NCBI GenBank assembly: GCA_964507405.1
Contig: CAZDPJ010000008.1
Coordinates: forward strand, 1 to 47,776
Origin: UMGS75 sp964507405
GTDB lineage: Bacteria; Bacillota_I; Bacilli_A; ML615J-28; CAG-313
Direction: 5' to 3'
DNA: 47,776 nt
Numbering within the stretch: position 1 is the first letter of the stretch; the number at the start of each line of letters is the position of its first letter. The notes beneath the pieces are model-generated. The model searched no databases. It was not told the DNA's origin and was given only the letters and a program-made list of their open reading frames with translations. Shown piece by piece: positions 36,167-43,429 of the stretch. The position numbers and the translations under genes are program-made.

Positions 36167-36195
36167 ATTATATCAAAAAATCTTATTTTTTGCAA
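36167..36195 (-). promoter_or_regulatory. Promoter of the hydCBA operon
   Basis: TTGCAA (36190-36195) and TATAAT (36167-36172) on the minus strand with a 17-base spacer. Flanks match the V-ATPase promoter closely: both read TTTAACTTGCAAAAAA before, and TTTTTGATATAAT at, the -10 end. Confidence 0.75.
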
Positions 36196-36230
36196 GTTAA
36201 ATAATTACAATTTAGCTTTATTCAATTTTA

Positions 36231-36270
36231 ATTAAAAAAAAAAGCTTAGATGTACTACTCTCCAAGCTTA
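36231..36270 (-). terminator. Terminator of the uracil permease gene
   Basis: On the minus strand ATAAGCTTGGA and TCTAAGCTT pair around a loop, followed by about ten T. It lies 14 bases after the permease stop codon. Confidence 0.8.
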
Positions 36271-36283
36271 TTTTTCTTTTTAA

Positions 36284-37642
36284 TTATTTCCTAGCATCTT
36301 CTGCTGGTTTAGGTAAAATTACATTTAGAATTACACCAATTAATGAAGATAAAGCAACACTAGTAAATATCTTCATATTACCTTTGAAGATTGCAGCTCC
36401 ACCAATACCAATAATTAAGATTACAGAAACAATAATTAAGTTACGGATATTTCCTAAATCAACTTTGTTATCAATAACTGTTTTTAAACCATTAGATGCA
36501 ATAAATCCATAAAGAATTAAACATACACCGCTCATTACAGCACCAGGAATAGTTGCGATAAAAACAGTAAAGATATTACAGAATGATAGTAATATTGCAA
36601 ATATTGCAGCAAGACCAGTAACCCAAACTGAACCTATTTTTGTAAGCCCTACAACTGAAGTATTTTCTCCATATGATGTATTAGCAGGTCCACCAATCAT
36701 ACCAGCAACAGCAGTTGCAATACCATCACCCATTAATGTACGATGAAGTCCTGGGTCAGTTAAATAATCTTTACCAGTAATTTGACCTAATACTTCATGG
36801 TCACCAATATGTTCACAAATTGTTGCGAAAGCAAGAGGAATTACAGTAATAATTGCACTAAAGCTTACTTTATACATTGAAATTGGTCCTAAATCTTGAT
36901 TCTTCCAACCAATGATCATAAACTTAGGTAAAGCAAACCATTGTGATGGATTTTTTGCAACTTCTACAAGTTCACTAAAATCAATTAATGCAGATGCACC
37001 TTCTGGCCCAGGCATTAAGTTTAATAAAACAGCTACTATATATCCACCAGCAAGACCAATTAAGAATGGAACAACTTTTAAGAATCCTTTAGCAAGAATA
37101 GCAGTGACAGCAATTATTAATAATGTTGCGAAAGTAACAACGATTGCACGCCAATCTCCACCTAATACCATACCTGAATTACCAATTGCACTACTTGCAA
37201 GACCAAGTCCAATTACCATTATCATTGGTCCAATAACAACTGGAGGTAAGATTTTCTTTAACCACTTTGTACCGAATAATTTAATAAATAAAGCTACAAT
37301 AACATAAATAATACCAACAGCAACAAGACCAGTTAAAGCAGCACCAAATTTTTCGCCAACTGTACCTGAAGTATTTGCTGTAACCGCAACGGCAGTAATA
37401 TATTCGATATAAGCAAAACTTGAACCTAAATAAATAGGAACTCTTGCTTTTGTACATAAAATATAAATTAATGTACCAAGGCCTGAAGCGAATAATGCAA
37501 CTGAGATAGGTAAACCAGTAAGAATTGGTACTAATACTGTTGCACTAAACATTGCGAATACATGTTGAAAACTTAATAAGATCCACTTACCTACAGGTGG
37601 TCTATAATTAGGGTTTAATGTTTGAATTGAATTATTTTCCAT
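36284..37642 (-). CDS. uraA: Uracil permease (NCS2 family, UraA-like)
   Basis: 452 residues with about 14 membrane segments. The UraA-like segments are clear: ATICEHIGDHEVLG with the substrate-binding Glu and His, ANTSYGENTSVVGLTKIGS with the second Glu, and NKVDLGNIRNLIIVSVILII, which closely follows the E. coli UraA sequence. It takes up uracil, probably with a proton. It is preceded by a leader peptide and a transcription terminator within 160 bases, so expression is probably governed by attenuation. The ATG follows GGAGAGG. Confidence 0.9.
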   Translation of the reverse strand: MENNSIQTLNPNYRPPVGKWILLSFQHVFAMFSATVLVPILTGLPISVALFASGLGTLIYILCTKARVPIYLGSSFAYIEYITAVAVTANTSGTVGEKFGAALTGLVAVGIIYVIVALFIKLFGTKWLKKILPPVVIGPMIMVIGLGLASSAIGNSGMVLGGDWRAIVVTFATLLIIAVTAILAKGFLKVVPFLIGLAGGYIVAVLLNLMPGPEGASALIDFSELVEVAKNPSQWFALPKFMIIGWKNQDLGPISMYKVSFSAIITVIPLAFATICEHIGDHEVLGQITGKDYLTDPGLHRTLMGDGIATAVAGMIGGPANTSYGENTSVVGLTKIGSVWVTGLAAIFAILLSFCNIFTVFIATIPGAVMSGVCLILYGFIASNGLKTVIDNKVDLGNIRNLIIVSVILIIGIGGAAIFKGNMKIFTSVALSSLIGVILNVILPKPAEDARK

Positions 37643-37663
37643 ATTATTTTCCTCTCCTTTTCT

Positions 37664-37700
37664 AAAAAAATAAGAGTTTTAACAAATGTTAAAAACTCTT
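37664..37700 (-). terminator. Leader terminator (attenuator) before uraA
   Basis: AAGAGTTTTTAAC (37700-37688) pairs with GTTAAAACTCTT (37683-37672) with one bulged base and a 4-base loop, followed by ATTTTTTT at 37671-37664. It ends 22 bases before the uraA ATG. The stop codon of the leader peptide lies inside its 5' arm, so a translating ribosome would prevent it from forming. Confidence 0.8.
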
Positions 37701-37784
37701 AAAATCAAAAATAAATTCAAAAAAACAAATGCCTAACATTTCAAATTTACTATTAACTATACTAAACATATTAAAATTAAGCAT
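37689..37784 (-). CDS. 31-residue leader peptide of uraA
   Basis: ATG at 37784 with a very good ribosome-binding site (AGGAGGAAA at 37799-37791). The peptide is MLNFNMFSIVNSKF followed by EMLGICFFEF and IFDFKSF; nine of its 31 residues are Phe, all TTT. Codons 19-28 (37730-37701) are 22 T out of 30, and the TAA stop (37691-37689) lies in the 5' arm of the terminator. This arrangement matches the pyrBI leader of enteric bacteria, in which slow transcription of a U-rich tract at low UTP lets the ribosome catch up and prevent termination. It is too short for ordinary gene calling. Confidence 0.65.
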   Translation of the reverse strand: MLNFNMFSIVNSKFEMLGICFFEFIFDFKSF

Positions 37785-37803
37785 TTGTAATTTCCTCCTA
37801 TTT

Positions 37804-39225
37804 TTACATATTTACGAATGCAAATCTTAAAATACCTAAGACTGCAATAATCGTAACAACGATGTCTTTTTTACCATATTTACCAGTTAATAAAGTAATT
37901 AAGACATAAGTGATTGCACCAACCATAATACCATTACTAATAGAATATGTGGCAATCATCATAACAAAAGTCATGAACGCAGTTGTAGCTGATGTAATGT
38001 CTGCGAAATCAACTTTAACAATATTTTTACACATCAATACACCTACATAAATTAAAGCAGGTGCAGTAGCACAAGATGGTACATATTTAACAACTGGACC
38101 AACAAATAAACATAATACAAATAAAATTCCTGTAACAAGTGCAGTAAGACCAGTTCTTCCACCAGCCGCAACACCAGCACTAGATTCAACAAATGTTGTA
38201 ATTGTTGAAGTACCTGTACAAGCACCAGTAACAGTACCAATCGCATCACATAACATTTCTTCACCTAGACCGATTGGGTCACCGTTTTCATCAAGCATAT
38301 TAGCTTCGGCAGATGCACCATACACAGTACCTAAAGTATCAAACATATCTACAAGGCAATATGTAATTACAAGCATAATTACACTAAATATACCGCCTAA
38401 AAGTTCAGTTCCAAATGCAATTTTCAATCCTTTAAAACTGCCAAATAGACCAACTTCAGCCCAATCTTTAAATGTCTCACCAACTGACATACCTGAATAA
38501 GTTCCGATATCTAATTTAAAGATTAAGCAACATAAATAATAAAGACCTGTACAACATAAGATACTAATAATAATTGAGCCCTTATTTAATAATTTTACTT
38601 TTACTTTTGAGAATACAACAATTAAGATTAAACCAACAAAAGCAATAATTGCAGGAATTGCAATTTCAATTTTAGTAAAATCAGCTATTGCTACTCCCGT
38701 GTATTCATTAGGTGCTACAAGACCACTATTTTGGAATCCAATAAAAGCAACGAATAAACCAATACCAGCAGGAATTGCTGTTTTTAAGCAAGTAGGTAAA
38801 GATTTTGCAATATATTTTCTAGCTCCTGATATTGATAATATCAAGAAGATAATACCAGATAATAATATTACAGTTAAACCTGCATGATAGCCTTCAATTG
38901 CACTAAATTCAGAACTAAAAGTAGGTACAATGAATGAAACAAAGAAGAATGAATTAAGTCCCATTCCCGCAGCAAGTGCAAATGGTTTATTAGCAATAAA
39001 TGCCATACAGAATGTTGCTATAGCTGCAGCGATAATACCACCAATAAAGCAAGCATTCCAAATACGTGCTATTTCATCACCTGATGAAAATCCAGTCATT
39101 TGATTAGGATTTACAATAACAATGTAGCACATTGCGAAGAAAGTAGTAATACCTGCAACAATTTCTGTTTTTACGGTAGTACCATTTTCATCTAGTTTAA
39201 ATACTCGATTTAAAAAATTTTTCAT
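37804..39225 (-). CDS. pbuG: Guanine/hypoxanthine permease (NCS2, PbuG/AzgA type)
   Basis: 473 residues with about 12-13 membrane segments. Typical AzgA-group segments are EIVAGITTFFAMCYIVIVNP near the start, ANKPFALAAGMGLNSFF and GACTGTSTITTFVESSAGVAAGGRTGLTAL. It imports guanine and hypoxanthine. The gene is controlled by a purine riboswitch of the guanine class in its leader, which supports the substrate. The start ATG follows a TAGGAGG site. Confidence 0.92.
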   Translation of the reverse strand: MKNFLNRVFKLDENGTTVKTEIVAGITTFFAMCYIVIVNPNQMTGFSSGDEIARIWNACFIGGIIAAAIATFCMAFIANKPFALAAGMGLNSFFFVSFIVPTFSSEFSAIEGYHAGLTVILLSGIIFLILSISGARKYIAKSLPTCLKTAIPAGIGLFVAFIGFQNSGLVAPNEYTGVAIADFTKIEIAIPAIIAFVGLILIVVFSKVKVKLLNKGSIIISILCCTGLYYLCCLIFKLDIGTYSGMSVGETFKDWAEVGLFGSFKGLKIAFGTELLGGIFSVIMLVITYCLVDMFDTLGTVYGASAEANMLDENGDPIGLGEEMLCDAIGTVTGACTGTSTITTFVESSAGVAAGGRTGLTALVTGILFVLCLFVGPVVKYVPSCATAPALIYVGVLMCKNIVKVDFADITSATTAFMTFVMMIATYSISNGIMVGAITYVLITLLTGKYGKKDIVVTIIAVLGILRFAFVNM

Positions 39226-39268
39226 GTTTTCCTCCTAGATTTTTTTGAAGTTAATAAAACATGAATAA

Positions 39269-39298
39269 ACAAAAAGAGACACAAGTTACAGCGTGTCT
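39269..39298 (-). terminator. Riboswitch-controlled terminator before pbuG
   Basis: On the minus strand GAGACAC and GTGTCTC (39298-39276) pair around a 10-base loop, followed by TTTTTG. It is the expression platform of the purine riboswitch. A second, weaker hairpin (AGTAAC / GTTACT, near 39313-39330) lies between aptamer and terminator. Confidence 0.8.
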
Positions 39299-39333
39299 CC
39301 ATTAACCGAAAAAGAGTAACAATGTTACTTTTT

Positions 39334-39403
39334 AATCGTAGTCCTATCATTTATGGTGATAGGGTAGAGACTTTCGAACCATATTATCGAATTTATACGA
39401 TTT
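39334..39403 (-). ncRNA. Purine riboswitch aptamer, guanine class
   Basis: The 70-nt aptamer is closed by P1 AAATCGTA / TACGATT. The conserved core is present: TATAA after P1, ATATGG opening P2, AGTCTCTACC in J2/3 and GGACTACG at the 3' side. The base that pairs with the ligand is C (GACTA rather than GATTA), which indicates guanine or hypoxanthine, not adenine. Loops L2 and L3 are present. With ligand bound, the downstream terminator should form and pbuG be turned off. Confidence 0.93.
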
Positions 39404-39418
39404 ATTAACTTCGACACT

Positions 39419-39447
39419 ATTTTATCATATTATTTTTATTTTGTCAT
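39419..39447 (-). promoter_or_regulatory. Promoter of the riboswitch-pbuG transcript
   Basis: ATGACA (39442-39447) and TAAAAT (39419-39424) on the minus strand with a 17-base spacer, shortly upstream of the aptamer. Confidence 0.6.
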
Positions 39448-39482
39448 TCTTTTGACTTTGAAAACGTTTAAAAACGTCCCCA

Positions 39483-39507
39483 CAAAAAAAGTGCCTAAGC
39501 ACTTTTT
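39483..39507 (-). terminator. Terminator of the small membrane protein gene
   Basis: On the minus strand AAAAAGTGC and GCACTTTTTTT pair around a short loop. It lies just after the stop codon at 39514. Confidence 0.85.
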
Positions 39508-39513
39508 ATAATC

Positions 39514-39927
39514 TTATTCAATTGCTTGAGCTCTTACATAGCTAATTGCAAGACTTGCAACTAAGCCAATAGAAGTTAATAACCATTTCATAACAGTTAC
39601 TGGTGAGCCAGATTGTCCAGGCATACAGCAGAACATAATTAACATTACTAATGCTAATCCAGAAATCATTTCTAAACATAAATCAACAATAGTAACATTA
39701 GGTACCTTAACCTTAACAACTACTAATACAGCACATACAAGTACAGCTAAAACACCAACGATAGCAACAATAATAAATCCTGCATTAGTACTATTTAAAA
39801 ATTTAGAGAATGAATCATTTTGATCCATAAATAAAGCAGCAACAAAAACTAATGCTACAATAACTAGTGGAATTAAAACACCAAATTTAATAAAAAGGTC
39901 ATGGTAATATTTTCCTAATTTTTTCAT
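39514..39927 (-). CDS. Small membrane protein of unknown function
   Basis: 137 residues with four predicted membrane helices (about 16-35, 48-71, 83-103 and 113-132) and a basic N-terminus. No family recognised. It is a single-gene unit with a perfect consensus promoter and a strong terminator, so it is probably highly expressed. The start follows AAAGGAAG. Confidence 0.65.
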   Translation of the reverse strand: MKKLGKYYHDLFIKFGVLIPLVIVALVFVAALFMDQNDSFSKFLNSTNAGFIIVAIVGVLAVLVCAVLVVVKVKVPNVTIVDLCLEMISGLALVMLIMFCCMPGQSGSPVTVMKWLLTSIGLVASLAISYVRAQAIE

Positions 39928-39972
39928 AGTAATCTTCCTTTCATAATAATAGCATCAAACGATGTCCTATAT

Positions 39973-40001
39973 ATTATACTATTTTTCTCATAAAATGTCA
40001 A
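39973..40001 (-). promoter_or_regulatory. Consensus promoter of the small membrane protein gene
   Basis: TTGACA (39996-40001), 17-base spacer, TATAAT (39973-39978) on the minus strand. A short inverted repeat (CATC-GTTT-GATG) lies in the leader downstream. Confidence 0.8.
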
Positions 40002-40057
40002 GTATATATACCTATACCAAAAGCATCTAGTGGGTTAAATTTGTAATAATGTGTCGA

Positions 40058-40702
40058 TTAATTATTCTTTGTTTTATAAGTAATTTTATATAAAAAGTTT
40101 AAAAGAATAGAACCAATACTATTACCTATTACCATCAATAAAATATATAATGCTACTTTTAAATCAAACTTAGATGCAAAAGTATAATAACTAACATTCG
40201 CAATAACATGTTCAAACCCTGATAAGATAAACACCATAACACTTAAAAAGATAATTAAACATTTTGAAAAGTTATCTTTACATACTTCTTGTCCTTTTAC
40301 CGCAATATAAATTAACATTCCACATAAAATACTTAAAATAAATACTGAATACCATGTATCATTTTGTTTTGCATCAACTAGTATTAACGAAATATTATAT
40401 AAACTATTGCCATATCTAGTTAGGCTAATAATATAACTTAATAAAAATGCACCTAATATATTTCCAATTAAACATACTAATAGTTCTAATATATAGTTTT
40501 TTTCTTTATCAAATAAAAAACCAACTTTACCAGTATAAAGCCATAAATTAAAACTAATAATTGTAAATAGCCCAATGCCAAATAAAAAAGAACCAAGTAC
40601 TTTTTGATTAAGTGCTATCATTGATAAATAAACAGTTGTTCCTACTGTTATTAGCATCCCCGCAAGAATAGAACTAATTAGAATTTTTAAATATTTATTC
40701 AT
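40058..40702 (-). CDS. Formate/nitrite transporter (FNT) family channel
   Basis: 214 residues with six predicted helices. The conserved FNT segment SGFEHVIANVS near residue 160 contains the pore His, and VIGNSIGSILLN near 190 is the typical last re-entrant region. It is somewhat shorter than usual members (about 260-280), with tight loops. Formate, nitrite or hydrosulphide are possible substrates; formate would suit the fermentative neighbourhood. The ATG at 40702 is preferred over a GTG at 40708, given GAGGTG just upstream. Confidence 0.75.
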   Translation of the reverse strand: MNKYLKILISSILAGMLITVGTTVYLSMIALNQKVLGSFLFGIGLFTIISFNLWLYTGKVGFLFDKEKNYILELLVCLIGNILGAFLLSYIISLTRYGNSLYNISLILVDAKQNDTWYSVFILSILCGMLIYIAVKGQEVCKDNFSKCLIIFLSVMVFILSGFEHVIANVSYYTFASKFDLKVALYILLMVIGNSIGSILLNFLYKITYKTKNN

Positions 40703-40768
40703 ACGCACCTCACAAAAAAAATTATAACATAAATGATTTTAAATATTTATTTTTTAGCAATAAAAATT

Positions 40769-40802
40769 AAAAAAGCATTAGCATCACCACTAATACTTTT
40801 TT
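40769..40802 (-). terminator. Terminator of the adhE-hydrogenase operon
   Basis: On the minus strand AAAAAAGTATTAG and CTAATGCTTTTTT pair with one mismatch around a short loop. It lies 12 bases after the stop of the group B hydrogenase gene. Confidence 0.85.
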
Positions 40803-40813
40803 ATAGGAGAAAA

Positions 40814-42247
40814 TTATTTGTTAACATTAAGTACAGAAATAGCATCGACTATTGTTTTTTCGTATGCTTCTTTGCCATACTTGTCAACCTCAGTTTTGTT
40901 TTTGTCACCATGTGTTAAGCATCCAGCTCCCCCAATACAACCTCCTATACAGGCCATACCTTCAATAAAATTACCATCTAAAACCCCTTTAGATTTCTTT
41001 AATAAAGCTAATCGGCATTCTTCAATACCATCACATGGGACTGCTTTCAATGTAAAATCTGTTATATTTGCTTCTTTAAGTCCTTCGGCCATTGCATCTG
41101 ATAATCCACCAGATCTTGCGAAAATTCTACCATAATAAGAGGCATTATCTAATACATCTTCTTCAAGTGTTGTTATATCTAAGTCTTTACTATCAAATAA
41201 TGCTTGTAATTCTTCAAATGTTAATACATCATCTACATATGGTTTAACTTCTTCAAGTTGGGCTTCCATCTTTTTAGCAGTACAAGGGCCGATAAATATT
41301 ATCTTGCAGGAAGGATCATTTTCTTTAATGTATTTCGCAATTGTTGCCATTGGAGATAAATTATGAGAAAGGTATTGTTTTAAGTTTGGAAATTCTTTTT
41401 TAAGATATGAAACAAAGGCAGGACAACAACTACTTGTTAAGAATTTCTTTTCTGCAAGTTCTTTAGCTTCGCTAAACGCTACCATATCGGCCCCTAAAGC
41501 AGCCTCTATTACAGTATAAAAGCCTATTTGTTTTAACGCTTTTATGACTTGTCCTAATTTTGCGTAGTTAAACTGACTAGATATAGATGGAGCAACTACG
41601 GCATATACTTTATATAATGTATTGTTTTTACTCTTTTTAATAATATCGATAACATCCATTAAATAAGATTTATCAGCTATCGCACCAAATGGACATTGAT
41701 ATACACAAGCACCACAAGCAATACATTTATCATTATTGATTTTTGCTTCTTTACTTTCACCCATTGATATCGCTTTAACTTTGCAAGCAACTTCACATGG
41801 ACGTTTATAATTATGAATTGCACTGTAAGGACAAACCTTCGCACAGGCACCACATTCAACACATTTTGTTTTATCAATATGTGCTACATGATTATTATCA
41901 AATGATATTGCGCCCCTTTTACATGCTGACTCACATCGATGAGCAAGACATCCCCTACAAGCATTTGTAACTTCATATCCACCCATTGGGCATTCATCAC
42001 ATGCAATATCAATTACTTCTATTACATTTGGGTTATTACGGTCCCCACCCATTGCTACTTTTACTCTTTCAGCAATAATAGCTCTTTCTTTATATACACA
42101 ACATCTCATTGTTGGTACTTTTCCAGGAACAATTATTTTTGGAATATCTAAAAGATGATCATATAAAGTATCATTCCAAGCACATCTTGCAACTTCTCTT
42201 AATACTTTATATTTTAAATATTGTACTTTTGTGTCAAATTTTTTCAT
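40814..42247 (-). CDS. Group B monomeric [FeFe] hydrogenase
   Basis: 477 residues. The N-terminal third has Cys-rich stretches typical of group B (ACDECPMGG at 82, ACRGCLAHRCESAC at 96-109) and two ferredoxin-type clusters (CVECGACAKVCP at 129; CIACGACVYQCP at 175). The H-cluster domain has TSSCCPAF (271-278, Cys274/Cys275), GPCTAKKME (320-328) and EGMACIGGC (429-437). All H-cluster ligands are present, so it should be active, probably with ferredoxin as partner. It is the last gene of the operon, 9 bases after the phosphatase gene. Confidence 0.92.
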   Translation of the reverse strand: MKKFDTKVQYLKYKVLREVARCAWNDTLYDHLLDIPKIIVPGKVPTMRCCVYKERAIIAERVKVAMGGDRNNPNVIEVIDIACDECPMGGYEVTNACRGCLAHRCESACKRGAISFDNNHVAHIDKTKCVECGACAKVCPYSAIHNYKRPCEVACKVKAISMGESKEAKINNDKCIACGACVYQCPFGAIADKSYLMDVIDIIKKSKNNTLYKVYAVVAPSISSQFNYAKLGQVIKALKQIGFYTVIEAALGADMVAFSEAKELAEKKFLTSSCCPAFVSYLKKEFPNLKQYLSHNLSPMATIAKYIKENDPSCKIIFIGPCTAKKMEAQLEEVKPYVDDVLTFEELQALFDSKDLDITTLEEDVLDNASYYGRIFARSGGLSDAMAEGLKEANITDFTLKAVPCDGIEECRLALLKKSKGVLDGNFIEGMACIGGCIGGAGCLTHGDKNKTEVDKYGKEAYEKTIVDAISVLNVNK

Positions 42248-42256
42248 ATTACCACC

Positions 42257-43429
42257 TTAAAAATAGCTTACTTTTATTCTTTTACCCATTTGTTTTAAAT
42301 ACTTTGTTAGTTCTTCTACTAAATTCATTTTTATACTAAAATTAATTGGTAAATCCGGATTTTGATGAGCAGGATTAATTGCTCTACCAACATAAAAGTT
42401 AATGTCAGTTGCTTCTTCAAATAATAATCTACTAATTAAAGATGCTGCATCTTGTTTAAAGCACCAATCATCATATAATTTATTTTCACCAACATAGTCT
42501 TTCGCATATTCCACTACTTTATTAATTGTAATTACCCCTTCAGTAACTAAGTCTACCCCTTCAATACTCGCAGTTGGTGGAATGTTTGAATTTTCAAACT
42601 TAAGTGATGCTAATAATGGTTTCTTTAAATATTTTGCGACAATTGATGAAGTTGTACCCCCACAAACAATATGTTTCCCTTCTTTAGCAAAGAATAGTGC
42701 CATCATTCGGTTACAATCGTTTTTATCAGATGGAGGACCAAATAATATATTAATTGGTTCTCTTTTTCTAATTTTTACCACACATGCGGTCGCATCATCT
42801 CCAGGTTTTTCTCCATATAAACGATTGCATTCATCTATTAACATCGTAGAAAGAGTTTTAGCTGTATAACCTGCACAACTTATATCTTTCATGTATTCAG
42901 CAATGTCACTTAACTTCCATCCAAAGTTATAAGCAATACCAATACCAGCATGAGGACACCCATCACTTAAAGTAATGATTTCATCATTTTCTTGTAATTT
43001 AATTTGTGTTTTATAAATTTTTTTACCACCGATAATCAATTCTGTTTTCGGATAATTATATACTTCGTTATTTCTTAAGAAAATAATTTGAGGATTATCA
43101 TATTGAATTAATTCCGCATCTTCATTATTTTTGATATGAATTATTGAGAATGTTGAATATGCAACACCACGTACTGAACATATTGGAAGAGTTGCAGCGA
43201 TTGTATCAACACAAGATTCTAAAGATAAACCTGCAGAAATCATTGTTGAAATAATCTTTGATGTAAGCGTTGATAAAATGCTAGCTTTAACCCCACTTCC
43301 AAGACCATCAGCAAGCACAATAATAGTTGAATCATCTTCTTGTTCAATAATATCAATATGGTCTCCACATAATTCTTCACCAAAATGATTTATACTTTTA
43401 TAGCCAATATCTGCGCATAAATTATTCAT
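42257..43429 (-). CDS. SpoIIE/PP2C-type serine phosphatase linked to the sensory hydrogenase
   Basis: 390 residues. The first 215 form a SpoIIE-type phosphatase: CGDHIDIIE near 21, the metal-binding LADGLGSGVKAS near 39, LSDGCPHAG near 155 and PGDDATACVV near 203. The last 175 residues are a further domain (NILFGPPSDKNDCNRMMALF onward, with VCGGTTSSIVAKYL) that I do not recognise. The start overlaps the end of the sensory hydrogenase gene by 8 bases. Such a pairing suggests that the hydrogenase signal is passed on by protein dephosphorylation; the target is unknown. Confidence 0.85.
   Translation of the reverse strand: MNNLCADIGYKSINHFGEELCGDHIDIIEQEDDSTIIVLADGLGSGVKASILSTLTSKIISTMISAGLSLESCVDTIAATLPICSVRGVAYSTFSIIHIKNNEDAELIQYDNPQIIFLRNNEVYNYPKTELIIGGKKIYKTQIKLQENDEIITLSDGCPHAGIGIAYNFGWKLSDIAEYMKDISCAGYTAKTLSTMLIDECNRLYGEKPGDDATACVVKIRKREPINILFGPPSDKNDCNRMMALFFAKEGKHIVCGGTTSSIVAKYLKKPLLASLKFENSNIPPTASIEGVDLVTEGVITINKVVEYAKDYVGENKLYDDWCFKQDAASLISRLLFEEATDINFYVGRAINPAHQNPDLPINFSIKMNLVEELTKYLKQMGKRIKVSYF

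Noticed and set aside
35629..36195. Longer start for hydC at 36195
   Set aside because: The extension would overlap the -35 and -10 elements, and the ATG at 36117 has an excellent ribosome-binding site and the family N-terminus.
39360..39390. GGTTCGAA text resembling the T-arm of a tRNA
   Set aside because: It is part of the P2 region of the purine riboswitch; no acceptor stem or anticodon arm is present.
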